In this document: positions 23,715 to 35,011 of the stretch, in pieces
How the letters are laid out: every line of letters starts with the position of its first letter
Numbering within the stretch: the first letter of the stretch is position 1
Assembly (NCBI RefSeq): GCF_037042905.1
Contig: NC_087261.1
Location: forward strand, 11,112,217 to 11,176,216
DNA: 64,000 nt
DNA from: Lytechinus pictus
Taxonomy: Eukaryota > Echinodermata > Echinoidea > Temnopleuroida > Toxopneustidae
Direction of reading: 5' to 3'
Translations under genes and position numbers: made by a program
The notes under the pieces: generated by a model
The model's database searches: none
Told to the model about the DNA's origin: nothing
Seen by the model: only the letters and a program-made list of their open reading frames with translations

Positions 23715-26680
23715 ATTCCCATTCAGCCGTTGGACTGAACCGGTACTGTAACACAGTATGGATGGTCAATATGAAGCGAGCTTCATTGAATTCCTCCAAG
23801 AGCTTTGTACTCCGTTTTGCTCATTTTGAAGATGGTAGCTTTGACAGGACTGGGCAAGTGACTCGTCTTAGACAGGATGCTGTCCCAACCATATTTGATT
23901 TCCTGCATCGTCTTCAGAAGGTAGAGTAGATCTATATCATACATGTGTTCTAAAGAAATATTTTCTCTGTATTATCTACCTTTGGTTTGATAGAACATTG
24001 CTTTAAATATTCCATTTTCAGTAGCCAAATAGAGATGAAAATTATCCTATTTGGGAGGCTAACCATGGACCTGGGCCTTTACTGTGTATTTACAGTAAAC
24101 TCTTACTAAATGAACAAATATATTAAAAATTTGGTTTACCCTACATAATAATCCTGGGCTACTTTTAGATTGCATAGCCCGGGGGGGGGGGGGGAGGCTT
24201 TTTGGTCCCCCTCTTCAGATCTCCGTCGATCGCAACGAAAACCAATACACACGTCACCATCAATGTAATCTGCAAGCATGGAGCTAAGGGTGTATCGCTG
24301 ATTTTACAGAATTTAAATTTATTTTTAATAAATTAATAATGCTAATTTATGCCTAAATATAGAATTCTCTGCTTTAAAGGTAAATCTCTAAATAATTCCC
24401 CAAATTCTATGATTTCTAAACAAATGTGCTCCTGAAAAAAATGGTAAATCAAATTTCTAATCTTATGTATTGGTTCTATAATTCCATACGTATTTCTTAG
24501 TTTTGGGGCCTTATGTATTTTATTGGTTTTTGTCTCGCCTGCATAGCAGAGCGAGACTATAGGCGCCGCTTTTCCGACGGCGGCGGCGGCGTCAACATCA
24601 AATCTTAACCTAAGGTTAAGTTTTTGAAATGACATCATAACTTAGAAAGTATATGGACCTAGTTCATGAAACTTGGGAATAAGGTTAATCAAGTATTAGT
24701 AAACATCCTGCTCGAGTTTCAGGTCACGTGACCAAGGTCAAAGGTCATTTAGGGTCAATGAACTTTTGCCAAGTTGGGGGTATTTGTTGAATTACCATCA
24801 TAACTTTGAAAATTTATGGATTTAGTTCATGAAACTTGGACATTAGGTTAATCAAGTACCACTGAATATCCTGTGCGAGTTTCAGGTCACATGACCATGG
24901 TGAATGGTCATTTAAGGTCAATGAACTTTGGCCGTGTTGGGGGTTTATGTTAAATTACCATCCTAGCTCTGAAAGTTTATGGATCTAGTTCATAACACTT
25001 GGGATATAAGAGTAATCAAGCATCACTGAACATCCCCTGTGAGTTTCAGGTCACAAAACCAAGTCAAAGGTCAGTTAAGGTCAATAAACTTAGGCCATGC
25101 CATCATAACTTTGAAAGTTTATGGATAGAGTGAATGAAATGTGGACATGGGTGTAGTTGACAGTCTTAAGTCTCCGTTCAAATGTCATTTATGGTCAATG
25201 AACGTGGTATTATGTCATTATATGAATGATGTTTTTGTGAATGATTATTTTATAGTAGTTTTCAAAGTTAGCACTGCTGCTATATTAAATTGCGTAATGC
25301 AGGCGAGACTACCAGAGGCGTTCCACTTGTTTTTCAATGAGATCACTTCGTGGTACTATTCCAATTATAAAAAGCAAAGATTTGATTATTTTCAACCAAT
25401 CAGTGCAAGAATAATGATGCCTTTGTCAATTATGACTGAAAATAGAATTTCCATTGGATTAAATATGTATACAAAATAATATTTTTGAGCAGATTTTGAT
25501 ATTATGGTATTGTAGATAATGCCATGGGTAACGCGCGTGCCAATTTTCGTCGCGATTGCGAGATCAACGGCCGAGATCATAAGGGGGGCTGAATCAGCCC
25601 CCCCCCCCCCGTCTTCTTAGGCGTCGAAATAGCCCAGTCTATTTAGGGTTAAAGATAAATCCCTAAATAATTCCCCAAATTCTATGATTTCTAAACAAAT
25701 GTGCTCCTGAAGAAATGGTAAATCAAATTTCTACTTTTATGTATTTTATTGGTTCTATAATTCCATACGTATTTCTTTGTTTTGGGGTCTTATGTATTTT
25801 ATAGTTTTTTTTCAATGGGATCACTTCGTGGCACTATTCCAATTATAAAAAGCAAGATTTGATTATTTCCAACCAATTAGTGCAAGAATAATGATGCATT
25901 TGTCAATTATGACTGAAAATAGAATTTCCATTGGATTAAATATGTATACAAAATAATATTTTTGAGCAATTTTCGGTCCAACATGAACTCATAAAATGTT
26001 GCGTAACTGCGTATCTGGGCGTCTCGAATTTTGTCTAAAAGCTCTGTGAGAATTGAACTAAAAAAAAAATTGTGGTACCTCGTTTCTCATTGTGGACTTA
26101 TCGTGAAAAATGTGGATGGGGGGGCTTATTAAGCTTATTAAGCCCCCCCCCCAGGGGCTAGATAGGGTTAATATATCATCATGAATATTTTAAAAAAAAA
26201 CATTTATTTTGTTGCAAGTCACTGGAAAAGGTTTGATTCCTAAATAAATATTATTCTTCATGTATTATCGAATATTTAATTGAAAAATTTAAAGCTATCT
26301 TTTCATTCTTCTATCTGTTTTTGTTCAATATTTCTTATATGTTTCTTTTTTTTAATTCATTCATCTCGTACAGAGTTCATCCAAGCCAAGGAATTCCCCG
26401 AAAGAAAGACGTTTTGATTCAGCAAACAACCTCCCAGATACTGCAAAGTCTTCAGCACCTTCATTTCTCGAGGACCACTCCTACTCAATATCAGAAAGTC
26501 CAAGAGGGGTAAAGTGGAAGATAACAGCAATAATGGACTATTAAAAACTTGGAGAAGAGGCTGAAACCACACAGCAGAAGTCCCGCCGTGTACATTACTT
26601 GCTCTTAAGTTTGGACAAACATGACTCGCAAAACTTTACAACAAATAATTTACGCTATGTGCATTCTGATTATTTGAAAT
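23715..26680 (+). pseudogene. THAP-domain gene remnant, left copy
   Basis: Exon-like segment 23,715-23,920 is bounded by TTTGCTGCAG and CAGAAG|GTAGAG. It encodes the C-terminal half of a THAP zinc finger: a tryptophan, then HFEDGSFDRTGQ and DAVPTIFDF, the family's closing motif. A second segment starts after CTCGTACAG at 26,374. The first exon ends in phase 0 and the second reads on in phase 0 (SSSKPRNSPKERRF...), which supports one gene. The second segment should continue into a short coiled coil, but a small deletion near 26,536 creates a TAA. The N-terminal CxxC half of the THAP domain was not found, and the CxH cysteine before HF is changed (LRFAHFE). THAP domains bind DNA and occur in P-element-like and Kolobok transposases and in host proteins; the source cannot be decided. 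Confidence 0.75.
24532..25328. mobile_element. Insertion with GTCTCGCCTGCAT inverted ends and GTTTTT duplication
   Basis: It begins GTCTCGCCTGCATAGC. The reverse complement, ATGCAGGCGAGAC, lies close to the right end (about 25,298-25,310). GTTTTT occurs at 24,526-24,531 and 25,329-25,334, and related MITE copies have an uninterrupted GGTTTTTTTTCAATGGG at this point. Inside are diverged tandem units of about 130-140 bp with CCAAGGTCAAAGGTCATTTA. It is nested within a TTAA-family MITE and absent at the matching site in the right arm. A piece of its right end recurs at 27,516-27,584. Confidence 0.7.
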
Positions 26681-27289
26681 AGCTCAATGAAAAAGTTTAC
26701 CACTGGGCATGTAACAAAAGTGCATTCATTAAATTTGAACGTGTTGCAAAAATGATGTCTTACAGTATATTCATTCTGACTTAGAATGTCAGAAGAGAAA
26801 AAAGTTTGTGAAAAGTAGGAATGACAGCAAGCTGACAGAAGAATAGAACAGGATAGAACAAGGCGATAGTTATGAATGAGCTGTTGGATAGAGACAAAAA
26901 GATGAATTAAGAATGGGGGTGATAGAGAAAGAGAGACGGGTGTTGGGGGAGCCTGTGATCAATGCCTGAGAAAGCGAAGATTACCATAATTTTTTTAAGG
27001 ATTTGAACAGTCAGGAAGAATCTGGGTTTTTTTTTCTGTTGGTATTTCTCAAAATACTTGTATGTTTTATGTAACGAAACGGGTATAATCCTTCGGAAGT
27101 TTCACTCACACAGAAAATATTAACTAAACAAAAGAAAAAAAAGCCAAATAATTCACTGATTTTCAATTGTTCAGTAACTCTCATATCCAAAGTGCCCCCC
27201 CCCCCCCATCATTTCAATGTATTGGAGAGAGAGTATGAACGGGACATGGCTGTCTGCAGAAAAAAAAATACGGGGGGGGGGCAAAACAT

Positions 27290-27500
27290 TTTTGGGATAT
27301 GTGCAAGGGAGCGAAGCGACAGCAGAAAATTATTTTGCAATATATGCGAGAGAGCGAAATGACAGAGAAGAAAAATGCAAGGGACAAGAGATTTGGGGAA
27401 TATGTGAGAGGGAGCGAAGTGACCAAACAGAAGAAATGTAGAGGACATAAAATTGTTGGGGTATGTGAGGGAGCAAAGCAACCGATAAAAAAAGCAGGTC
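27290..27500 (+). repeat. Short tandem repeats, GGGAGCGAAGTGAC type
   Basis: Units of about 60 bp contain ATATGTGAGAGGGAGCGAAG followed by A-rich DNA. The mirror copy lies at 30,040-30,330. Confidence 0.7.
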
Positions 27501-28261
27501 AAAATATTTTTTGTGAATGATTATTTTATAGTAGTTTTCAAAGTTAGCACTGCTGCTATATTAAATTGCGTAATGCAGGCGAGAATTTAGGTGCTCTAAG
27601 AGTTAGATTCTGAATGAGCTGCATTTGCTGGTAAGACATGCGCAGAGGATCTTTGTCTTTCATCCATTTTCCACACTTTTCTTTTGATTTCAGTTTCCAG
27701 GCAGAAAGGCCCACCCTCCTGTGGATGCCAATGGGGCAGGGGATTACATGCTTAAAATGCCAATTTTTCTGGTTGGAATATCAAACATTATCCTGAGCTT
27801 CGCGCTCATTTTAAAAATTATGTATAAACTATTAATGCTGATAAATACATTTAGATGTGCAGTGCTCTCTTGTAAAGCAGTTTTGTACTGAAGAGGCTAC
27901 CCTGGGTAAATAAAACAATAAATGAATAAAGAAATAAATAAAAATGATGTTTCTAATCTCAGACTTTCTTATGCCCCTCGAAAGCTCACCCATTTTTACA
28001 ATTCTTTGTTTCTCTTTTGATATCTAAAGTTCCGGTTTTTCCCTTTCTATCGTGCACTATTCTAAGCCCCAGCCCCACTGGCTTCCACAGGAGGGGGGGG
28101 GGGGGGGGGCTTCCCCTGAAAAATGAAATCAAACAAAAGAAATGTGAAAAATAAAAATGGATAAGAGACACAGATCCTTGCCGCATGTCTTACCAGCCAA
28201 TACAGTTCATTCAGAATATGACTCGTAAAACACCTAAATTCTACCGTAGGCCTATAATAGG

Positions 28262-28690
28262 TTTATTGCCATTTCGTCTACTGCCATTTTGTCCACTCAC
28301 CAAATGGTATGTCATTTCATCTACCATCAGTTGTTCCTTTTCCACATCTTCCAATTACCATTTTGTCCAATAGCTAGTTCGTCTAATAACCAATTTGTCT
28401 ACTTTCATTTGGTCTAATTGCATTTTTGGCCAATTTGTCCAATAGCCACTTTGTCCATTTTCATTATGTCTATTACCATTTAGTCCAATAGCCAATTGGT
28501 CTAAGGGCAAATGGCCACTGACCACTTAGTCTACTTACATTTTGTCTATGTTCCATTTTGTCCAACTGCAGTTGATCCACTGTCACTTAGTCTAAACCCA
28601 TTTCATCTAACAATCATTTGGTCTAATCATCAATGGGTCCAATTGCCATCCCGGTCAATATTCGTTTCGTCTACAATCAAATAGGAATAG
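28262..28690. repeat. Degenerate 14-15 bp repeats, CCATTTNGTCYANT, left of centre
   Basis: Some two dozen variants of ATTTNGTCYA (for example CCATTTCGTCTACTG, CCATTTTGTCCACT) follow each other. The reverse complement lies at 29,280-29,665, so this array forms the innermost arms of the palindrome. A third short array occurs at 57,255-57,345. Confidence 0.8.
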
Positions 28691-29280
28691 TCTACTACTA
28701 GCAGTCCTTCTAGTTTGGTGCCTGTGTATTGCTACCTCGACTCCTGTTGCTCTTGTGATTTGTTATTAATTTACACCTGTCGTTTGATTAATCTTTTATT
28801 AGTGTTTTTTTAAGCTCCATTGTAATACATTTTATGTTTTTATGTAATGTTCTCCCCATCCTTTCCCACTTTTCTCTCTTTTTTATTTTTTTTGTACCGT
28901 CAAGGCTGTTATCGTTATTATTATAGTACATTTCTTGTTTATTAGTACTATCATTAATTACTATTATTACAATTATTATCATTGTTATATGATGAGTGAT
29001 GATTATCATTTTTAGGTGTGCATTTGTAAAAAAAAAGAAATGAGGGTAAATTCCAAATCAAAGGACCCTATTTCAATTTTATCATTTTTAACCACTCCAA
29101 TCCCCCCCTTTTGTGTGCATGATGTGGTAGAGAGAGCGGGGGGGGGGGGGGTAGGAGGCTGCATGCTGTACCGCATCATTCCATTCCTGATAGCAGGCCT
29201 AGTTATATATTTTTTTATCTTCAGGAATTTCAAGGTATATTTAAGAAGTCATTTTGTCCCCCCCCCCCCCCGGATGATGC
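28690..29280. other. Central spacer of the inverted repeat
   Basis: About 590 bp of AT-rich DNA with ATT/TTA-rich stretches and G- and C-runs. It has no counterpart in either arm. No gene is visible. Confidence 0.5.
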
Positions 29281-30729
29281 ATTATATTTGTATTAGACAA
29301 CATGGCTATTGGACCAATTGGCTATTAGACTAAATGACTATTGGACGATTTGAGAATTGAACGAACTGGGCGATTTGGTTGTTAGACAAACTGATTATTG
29401 GACCTAATGGGTGGTGGACGAAATGATAGACGAAATGACAATTATCCGGTAGATAATTTGGATATTGGACCAACTGATATTAGCCAACATGGCTTGGACT
29501 AAATGAACATTGGACGAACTGATTAATGGAGATGGCATTAGCCTTAATAGAATTAGACTAAATGGGTGGTAAACGAAATTGCTATTGGACGAAATGGCAT
29601 TTATAGACAAAATGAAGGTAGACCATGTGGTGAGTGGACTGTATGGCAGTAGACGAATTGGCAATTTACCTTAAAATATGGGTTTACCATTCTTAGAAAA
29701 CGCATGTTTCCTAAAACAAGTCCCTACCGCTCGGGAGTGAATGTGTCGCTCCCTCGCACATATTCCAAAATATTTTGACTGACCCTGGGTAAATGAAATA
29801 AACAATTACAAAAACAAAAATGTTGTTTTTAATCTGAGACTTTTTAATGCCCCTCGAAAGAAAAATGTGAAAATAAAAATGGATAAAGACAAATAATCCT
29901 CTGCGCATGTCTAACCAGCCAATACAGTTCATTCATAATTTAACTCTTACAACACCTAAATTCTACCATATTATCAGTTTACCATGATTATAGAAAACGC
30001 ATATTTCCTATGCCATTTTTAAACAAGTCCCTATCGCTCGGGAGTGAACGTGTCGCGCACCAGCACAAATTCGAAAAATATTTTGATTGACCTGCTTTCT
30101 GGTTTTTTTTATCGGATGCTTTGCTCCCTCACACATACCACAATTTTTGTCCCTCTTTCCTTTTACTTCTGCTTGGTCACTTTGCTCCCTCTCACATATT
30201 CTCGAAATATTTTGGCCCCTGCATTTGTTCTTCTCGTCACTTTGCTCTCTCACATATATCCCCAGAATAATTTTTCTGCTCGGTCGCTTCGCTCCCTTGA
30301 ACATATCCTAAAAATGTTTTGCTCCCCCTGCATTTTTTTCTGCAGACAGCCAATCCATTTCTCATCCAACCTTTCTCTCTCTCCAATACCTTGAAATGAG
30401 GGGGGGGGTACTTTTGATATGAGAGTGTCTGAACAGTTGAAAATAAGTAAAATATAATTTGGCTTTTTTTTTTGTTTAGTTAATATTTTCTGAATGAGTG
30501 TATCTTACAAAAGGATTATACCCATTTCATTACATACAACATACACATATTTTGAGAAATACCAACAGAAAAAACATGTACTATTCATTACTATCCAAAT
30601 CCTCAAAAAAAAATTATGGTAATGTTCGCTTTCTCAGGCATTCATCAAAGGCTCCCCCACACCTGTCTCTCTTTCTCTATCACCCTCAATCTCAATTCAT
30701 CTTTTTGTCTCTATCCAACAGCTCATTAG

Positions 30730-31335
30730 TAAAGGTCAAGTCTACCCAAGAAAATTGTTGGTTCAGTTAAATTGAGAAAAATCAAACTAGCATAACGCTG
30801 AAAATTTCATCAAAATGGGATGTAAACTAAGAAAGTTATGGCATTTTAAATTTTCACTTATTTTTCACAAAACAAAAATATTCACAACTCAGTGACATGC
30901 AAATGAGACAGTCGATAATGTCCCTCACTCACTGTTTATTTTGTTTTTTATTGTTTGAATTATACAATATTTCATTTTTTACAGATTTTACCATAAGGAC
31001 AAACTTTACTGAACCAAAAAAGTATTGAATAATGCTAATTCCACATGATCAGGGAGGAATAAAATTTTGTTTAACATGACAAGGAGAAAATTAGAATATA
31101 CCTTATTCTATATATCAAATGAAATAGTGAGTGAATGACGTCATCAGTCTCCTCATTTGCATACTGACTGTGTACAGAATGTGCATATAACTCTTTTGTA
31201 AAATTTAGCAAAATTTTTAAATGTCATAACTTTCTTATTTTACATCCGATTTTTTATCAAATTTTCAGTGTTATGCTTGTTGGATTTTTCTCTTTTTATT
31301 CATATCAACAATTTTTGGGGTGGACTTGTCCTTTA
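30730..31335. mobile_element. MITE with AAAGGTCAAGTCTACCC-type inverted ends
   Basis: The left end TAAAGGTCAAGTCTACCC is mirrored by GGGTGGACTTGTCCTTTA on the right. The interior halves are inverted too (CATAACGCTGAAAATTTCAT and its complement). The left arm at about 26,860-26,880 shows the region without the element (GAGCTGTTGGATAGAGAC). The ends look like decayed TTAA sites. Confidence 0.65.
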
Positions 31336-31524
31336 TCTGTCCCCCTTGCTCTATCCTGTTCTATTCTTCTGTCATCTTGCCGTCATTCCTACTTTTCACA
31401 AACTTTTTTCTCTTCTGACATTCTAAGTCAGAATGAATATACTGTAAGACATCATTTTTGCAACACGTTCAAATTTAATGAATTCACTTTTGTTACATGC
31501 CCACTGATAAACTATTTCATTGAG

Positions 31525-33822
31525 CTATTTTAAATAATCAGAATGCACATTGGGGTAATTATTTGTTGTAAAGTTTTGCAAGTTATGTTTGTCCAAACTT
31601 AAGAGCAAGTAATGTACACGGCGGGACTTCTCGTGTGTGGTTTTCAGCCTCTTCTCCAAGTTCTTAATACAGTCCATTATTGCTGTTATCTTCCACTTTA
31701 CCCCTCTTGGACTTTCTGATATTGAGTAGGAGTGGTCCTCGAGAAATTAAGGTGCTGAAGACTTTGCAGTATCTGGGAGGTTGTTTGCTGAATCAAAACG
31801 TCTTTCTTTCGGGAAATTCCTTGGCTTGGGTGAATTCTGTACGAGATGAATGAATTAAAAAAAAGAAACATATAAGAAATATTGAACAAAAACAGATAGA
31901 AGAATGAAAAGATAGCTTTAAATTTTTCAATTAAATATTCGATAATACATGAAGAATAATATTTATTTAGGAATCAAACCTTTTCCAGTGACTTGCAACA
32001 AAATAAATGTTTTTTTTTTTTATATTCATGATGATATATTAACCCTATCTAGCCCCTGGGGGGGGGGGGGGCTTAATAAGCCCCCCCCCCCATCCACATT
32101 TTTCACGATAAGTCCACAATGAGAAACGAGGTACCACAATTTTTTTTCCCGTTCAATTCTCGCAGAGCTTTTAGACAAAATTCGAGACGCCCAGATACGC
32201 AACATTTTATGAGTTCATGTTGGACCGAAAATTGCTCAAAAATATTATTTTGTATACATATTTAATCCAATGGAAATTCTATTTTCAGTCATAATTGACA
32301 AATGCATCATTATTCTTGCACTAATTGGTTGGAAATAATCAAATCTTGCTTTTTATAATTGGAATAGTGCCACGAAATGATCCCATTGAAAAAAAACTAT
32401 AAAATACATAAGGCCCCAAAACAAAGAAATACGTATGGAATTATAGAACCAATAAAATACATAAAAGTAGAAATTTGATTTACCATTTCTTCAGGAGCAC
32501 ATTTGTTTAGAAATCATAGAATTTGGGGAATTATTTAGGGATTTATCCTTAACCCTAAATAGACTGGGCTATTTCGACGCCTAAGAAGACGGGGGGGGGG
32601 AGGCTGATTCAGCCCCCTTATGATCTCGGCCGTTGATCTCGCAATCGCGACGAAAATTGGCACGCGCGTTACCCATGGCATTATCTACAATACCATAATA
32701 TCAAAATCTGCGAAAAATCTCATTGCTCATTATGTTAATTAATGCGTAAAATCATAAGTTTGCTCTAATTAACAAAATAATGCCCCTAAAATGCTTTCAT
32801 GTTTCACTTACTCTTTATAGGCATCTGATTAAATTAATTTTTAAAAAAGTTGTCAACATCACATTCATTTTTTATGTATTTTATTGTTTTCTAAATTTCT
32901 TATGTATTTCTGTGTTTTTCGACTTTTTGTTTTTTATTGTTTTTTCAATGGAAATTGTCGGAGACGTTTTTTTTTACCATAAACAAGATAAAATTAATTG
33001 ATTTTGAGCAGTAAAAGGAAAAATATGATACATTTTATAAATTTTGGCTAAAAACACTACTTGCATTGGATTTGTACACAAATACACGTTTTTGAGCAAT
33101 TTTGGTTCTGCATGCAGTTACGAAATGTTGCGTAATTTCGGAACCCTGTACCTGGGGGTCACAATTTTGGTCTCAAAAGTTGCGCAAGACTTGAAAGTAA
33201 AAAGTCAACGAGTGACGCGGTCAAAAAAATGTCGAGCTCCATGCTTGCAGATTACATTGATGGTGACGTGTGCATCGGTTTTCGTTGCGATCGACAGTGC
33301 ATGGAGATCTGAAGAGGGGGACCAAAATGGCCCCCCCCCCCCCCCCCCCCCCGGGCTATGCAATCTAAAAGTAGCCCAGGATTATTATGTAGGGTAAACC
33401 AAATTTTTAATATATTTGTTCATTTAGTAAGAGTTTACTGTAAATACACAGTATAGGCCCAGGTCCATGGTTACCCTCCCAAATAGGATAATTTTCATCT
33501 CTATTTGGCTACTGAAAATGGAATATTTAAAGCAATGTTCTATCAAACCAAAGGTAGATAATACAGAGAAAATATTTCTTTAGAACACATGTATGATATA
33601 GATCTACTGTACCTTCTGAAGACGAGGCAGGAAATCAAACATGGTTGGGACAGCATCCTGTCTAAGACGAGTCACTTGCCCAGTCCTGTCAAAGCAACCA
33701 TCTTCAAAATGGTCAGAACGGAGTACAGAGCTCTTGGAGGAATTCAATGAAGCTCGCTTCATATTGACCATCCATACTGTGTTACAGACAGTACAGGTTC
33801 AGTCCAACGGCTGAATGGGAAT
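31525..33822 (-). pseudogene. THAP-domain gene remnant, right (mirror) copy
   Basis: Mirror of the left-arm copy. Exon-like segment 33,613-33,822 ends at CAGAAG|GTACAG and reads HFEDGCFDRTGQ and DAVPTMFDF. The second segment starts at 31,836 after CTCGTACAG, in matching phase 0. Here a TAA replaces a TCA codon about 30 codons in. Past that stop the frame stays open to 31,525 and reads a likely coiled coil (NLEKRLKTTHEKSRRVHYLL). The 2-bp deletion of the left copy is absent. The two copies are therefore broken at different points, and the parent sequence was probably intact when the arms were duplicated. Small indels in the THAP segment make its first part unreliable. Confidence 0.72.
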
Positions 33823-33908
33823 CTGCAGCAAATGTAAACACATGCCATAAAATCAATTACACATAATTAAGAAAATTTGACTTGTCCAAAGGACACAGAT
33901 GCCCCCGC

Positions 33909-34515
33909 TTAAAGGGGAATCCAACCCAAATAAAAAATTGTTTTTATAAGGAAAAGAAAAATCAGACAAGTAGATATGTGAAAGTTTGAACAATATTGGA
34001 CAAACAACAAGAAAGTTATGAATTTTTAAAAGTTGTAAATATTGGTAATCACTGTACCCATGGAGACTTCAAATTGGCTGCATATGGGATGTCATAGTGA
34101 TGTAAGGCAAGGACTACTCTTCCATGTACTCCAATTCATATTATGGCGAAAATGTGATTTTTTTTCCCAAAAGTTTTATTTCAAATTAATATTTTTCTTT
34201 CATGAGGACATAAAACAATATACTACCTGGGTTATATTTAGATTACTGCCCCAGGGGAATGGGTACTTAGGAGAAAACCACTAATCCCTTATAATAAAGT
34301 ACATGGCCTATGGGAAAGTTGTCCTTGCCCCTTGTCATAATTTACTTATCCAGTTGCCAATTTGAAATCTACATAGTATTAGTGATCTCAATTTTAAAGC
34401 AGCTATAACTTTCTTATTGCTTGTCTGATTTCTTTCAAACTTTCACCATTCTGTTTAATTTATTTTTCTCCTTCCCAACACAACATTTAATGGCCAAGGC
34501 TGGATTCCCCTTTAA
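33909..34515. mobile_element. TTAA-flanked MITE with a matching empty site in the other arm
   Basis: The ends are TTAAAGGGGAATCCAACCC and GGCTGGATTCCCCTTTAA. The left arm at 23,619-23,632 reads ATCGCGTTAAGCAG with a single TTAA (23,625-23,628), exactly the pre-insertion sequence. This member and the one at 7,621-8,212 share the plan TTAA-AGGRGAATSNAAC and a similar interior. Confidence 0.85.
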
Positions 34516-35011
34516 CGCGATCAGAAATTCATTCAATATGATTGAACTTAATATCATGCAGAAACCAATATGCATATATATAATTAATTAACAAATTTAG
34601 ACCTTTGAACAGACTTGCATATATAATGAGATGTGACCTTTGACCTGCGTACACCGAATTCGAACTTAGCCTGTATTTTGTGGTCATCTACCTACACACC
34701 AACATTTTTTAAAATCCATTAAATATTTTTCGAGTTATTGCGCAGAAACCAAGTGGGGGGACGGACAGGGGCAACGCTTACTGCCCCTTCCGGGCTTCGT
34801 CTGCTGGGGCATAAAAACTCTAGGCCTACTCAGCAGGGGCCCATTTCTCATTACCTGGACAAGTTAGTCATATATCTTTATCTATTAAACACAGAGTTAG
34901 TTCCAATCTTACCCAAAAGGATTAACTAGAATCCATTGATATCGTCATATTGATACTATTGGTGGAACAAAAATAGCATAATTTTCAAAAAGTAAAATTA
35001 TGATAAAACTT

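Larger units (their letters stand above)
23104..28680. repeat. Inner inverted repeat, left arm
   Basis: It starts GTTTTATCATAATTTTACTT and matches, in reverse complement, the sequence ending at 35,011. Contents in order: a single TGCCCCCACAGACGAAGCC unit related to the outer array (23,320-23,520), a THAP exon, TTAA-family MITE sequence with a nested insertion, the second THAP-gene exon, AGCGAAGYGAC repeats (27,290-27,500) and an ATTTNGTCYA array (28,262-28,690). Confidence 0.75.
29280..35011. repeat. Inner inverted repeat, right arm
   Basis: The reverse complement of 23,104-28,680, with differences: two MITE insertions (30,730-31,335 and 33,909-34,515) that the left arm lacks, and no copy of the 24,532-25,328 insertion. 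A block of about 100 bp near 29,870-29,970 (CAGCCAATACAGTTCATTCA) is in direct orientation relative to 28,190-28,250, so the centre has been rearranged more than once. Confidence 0.7.
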
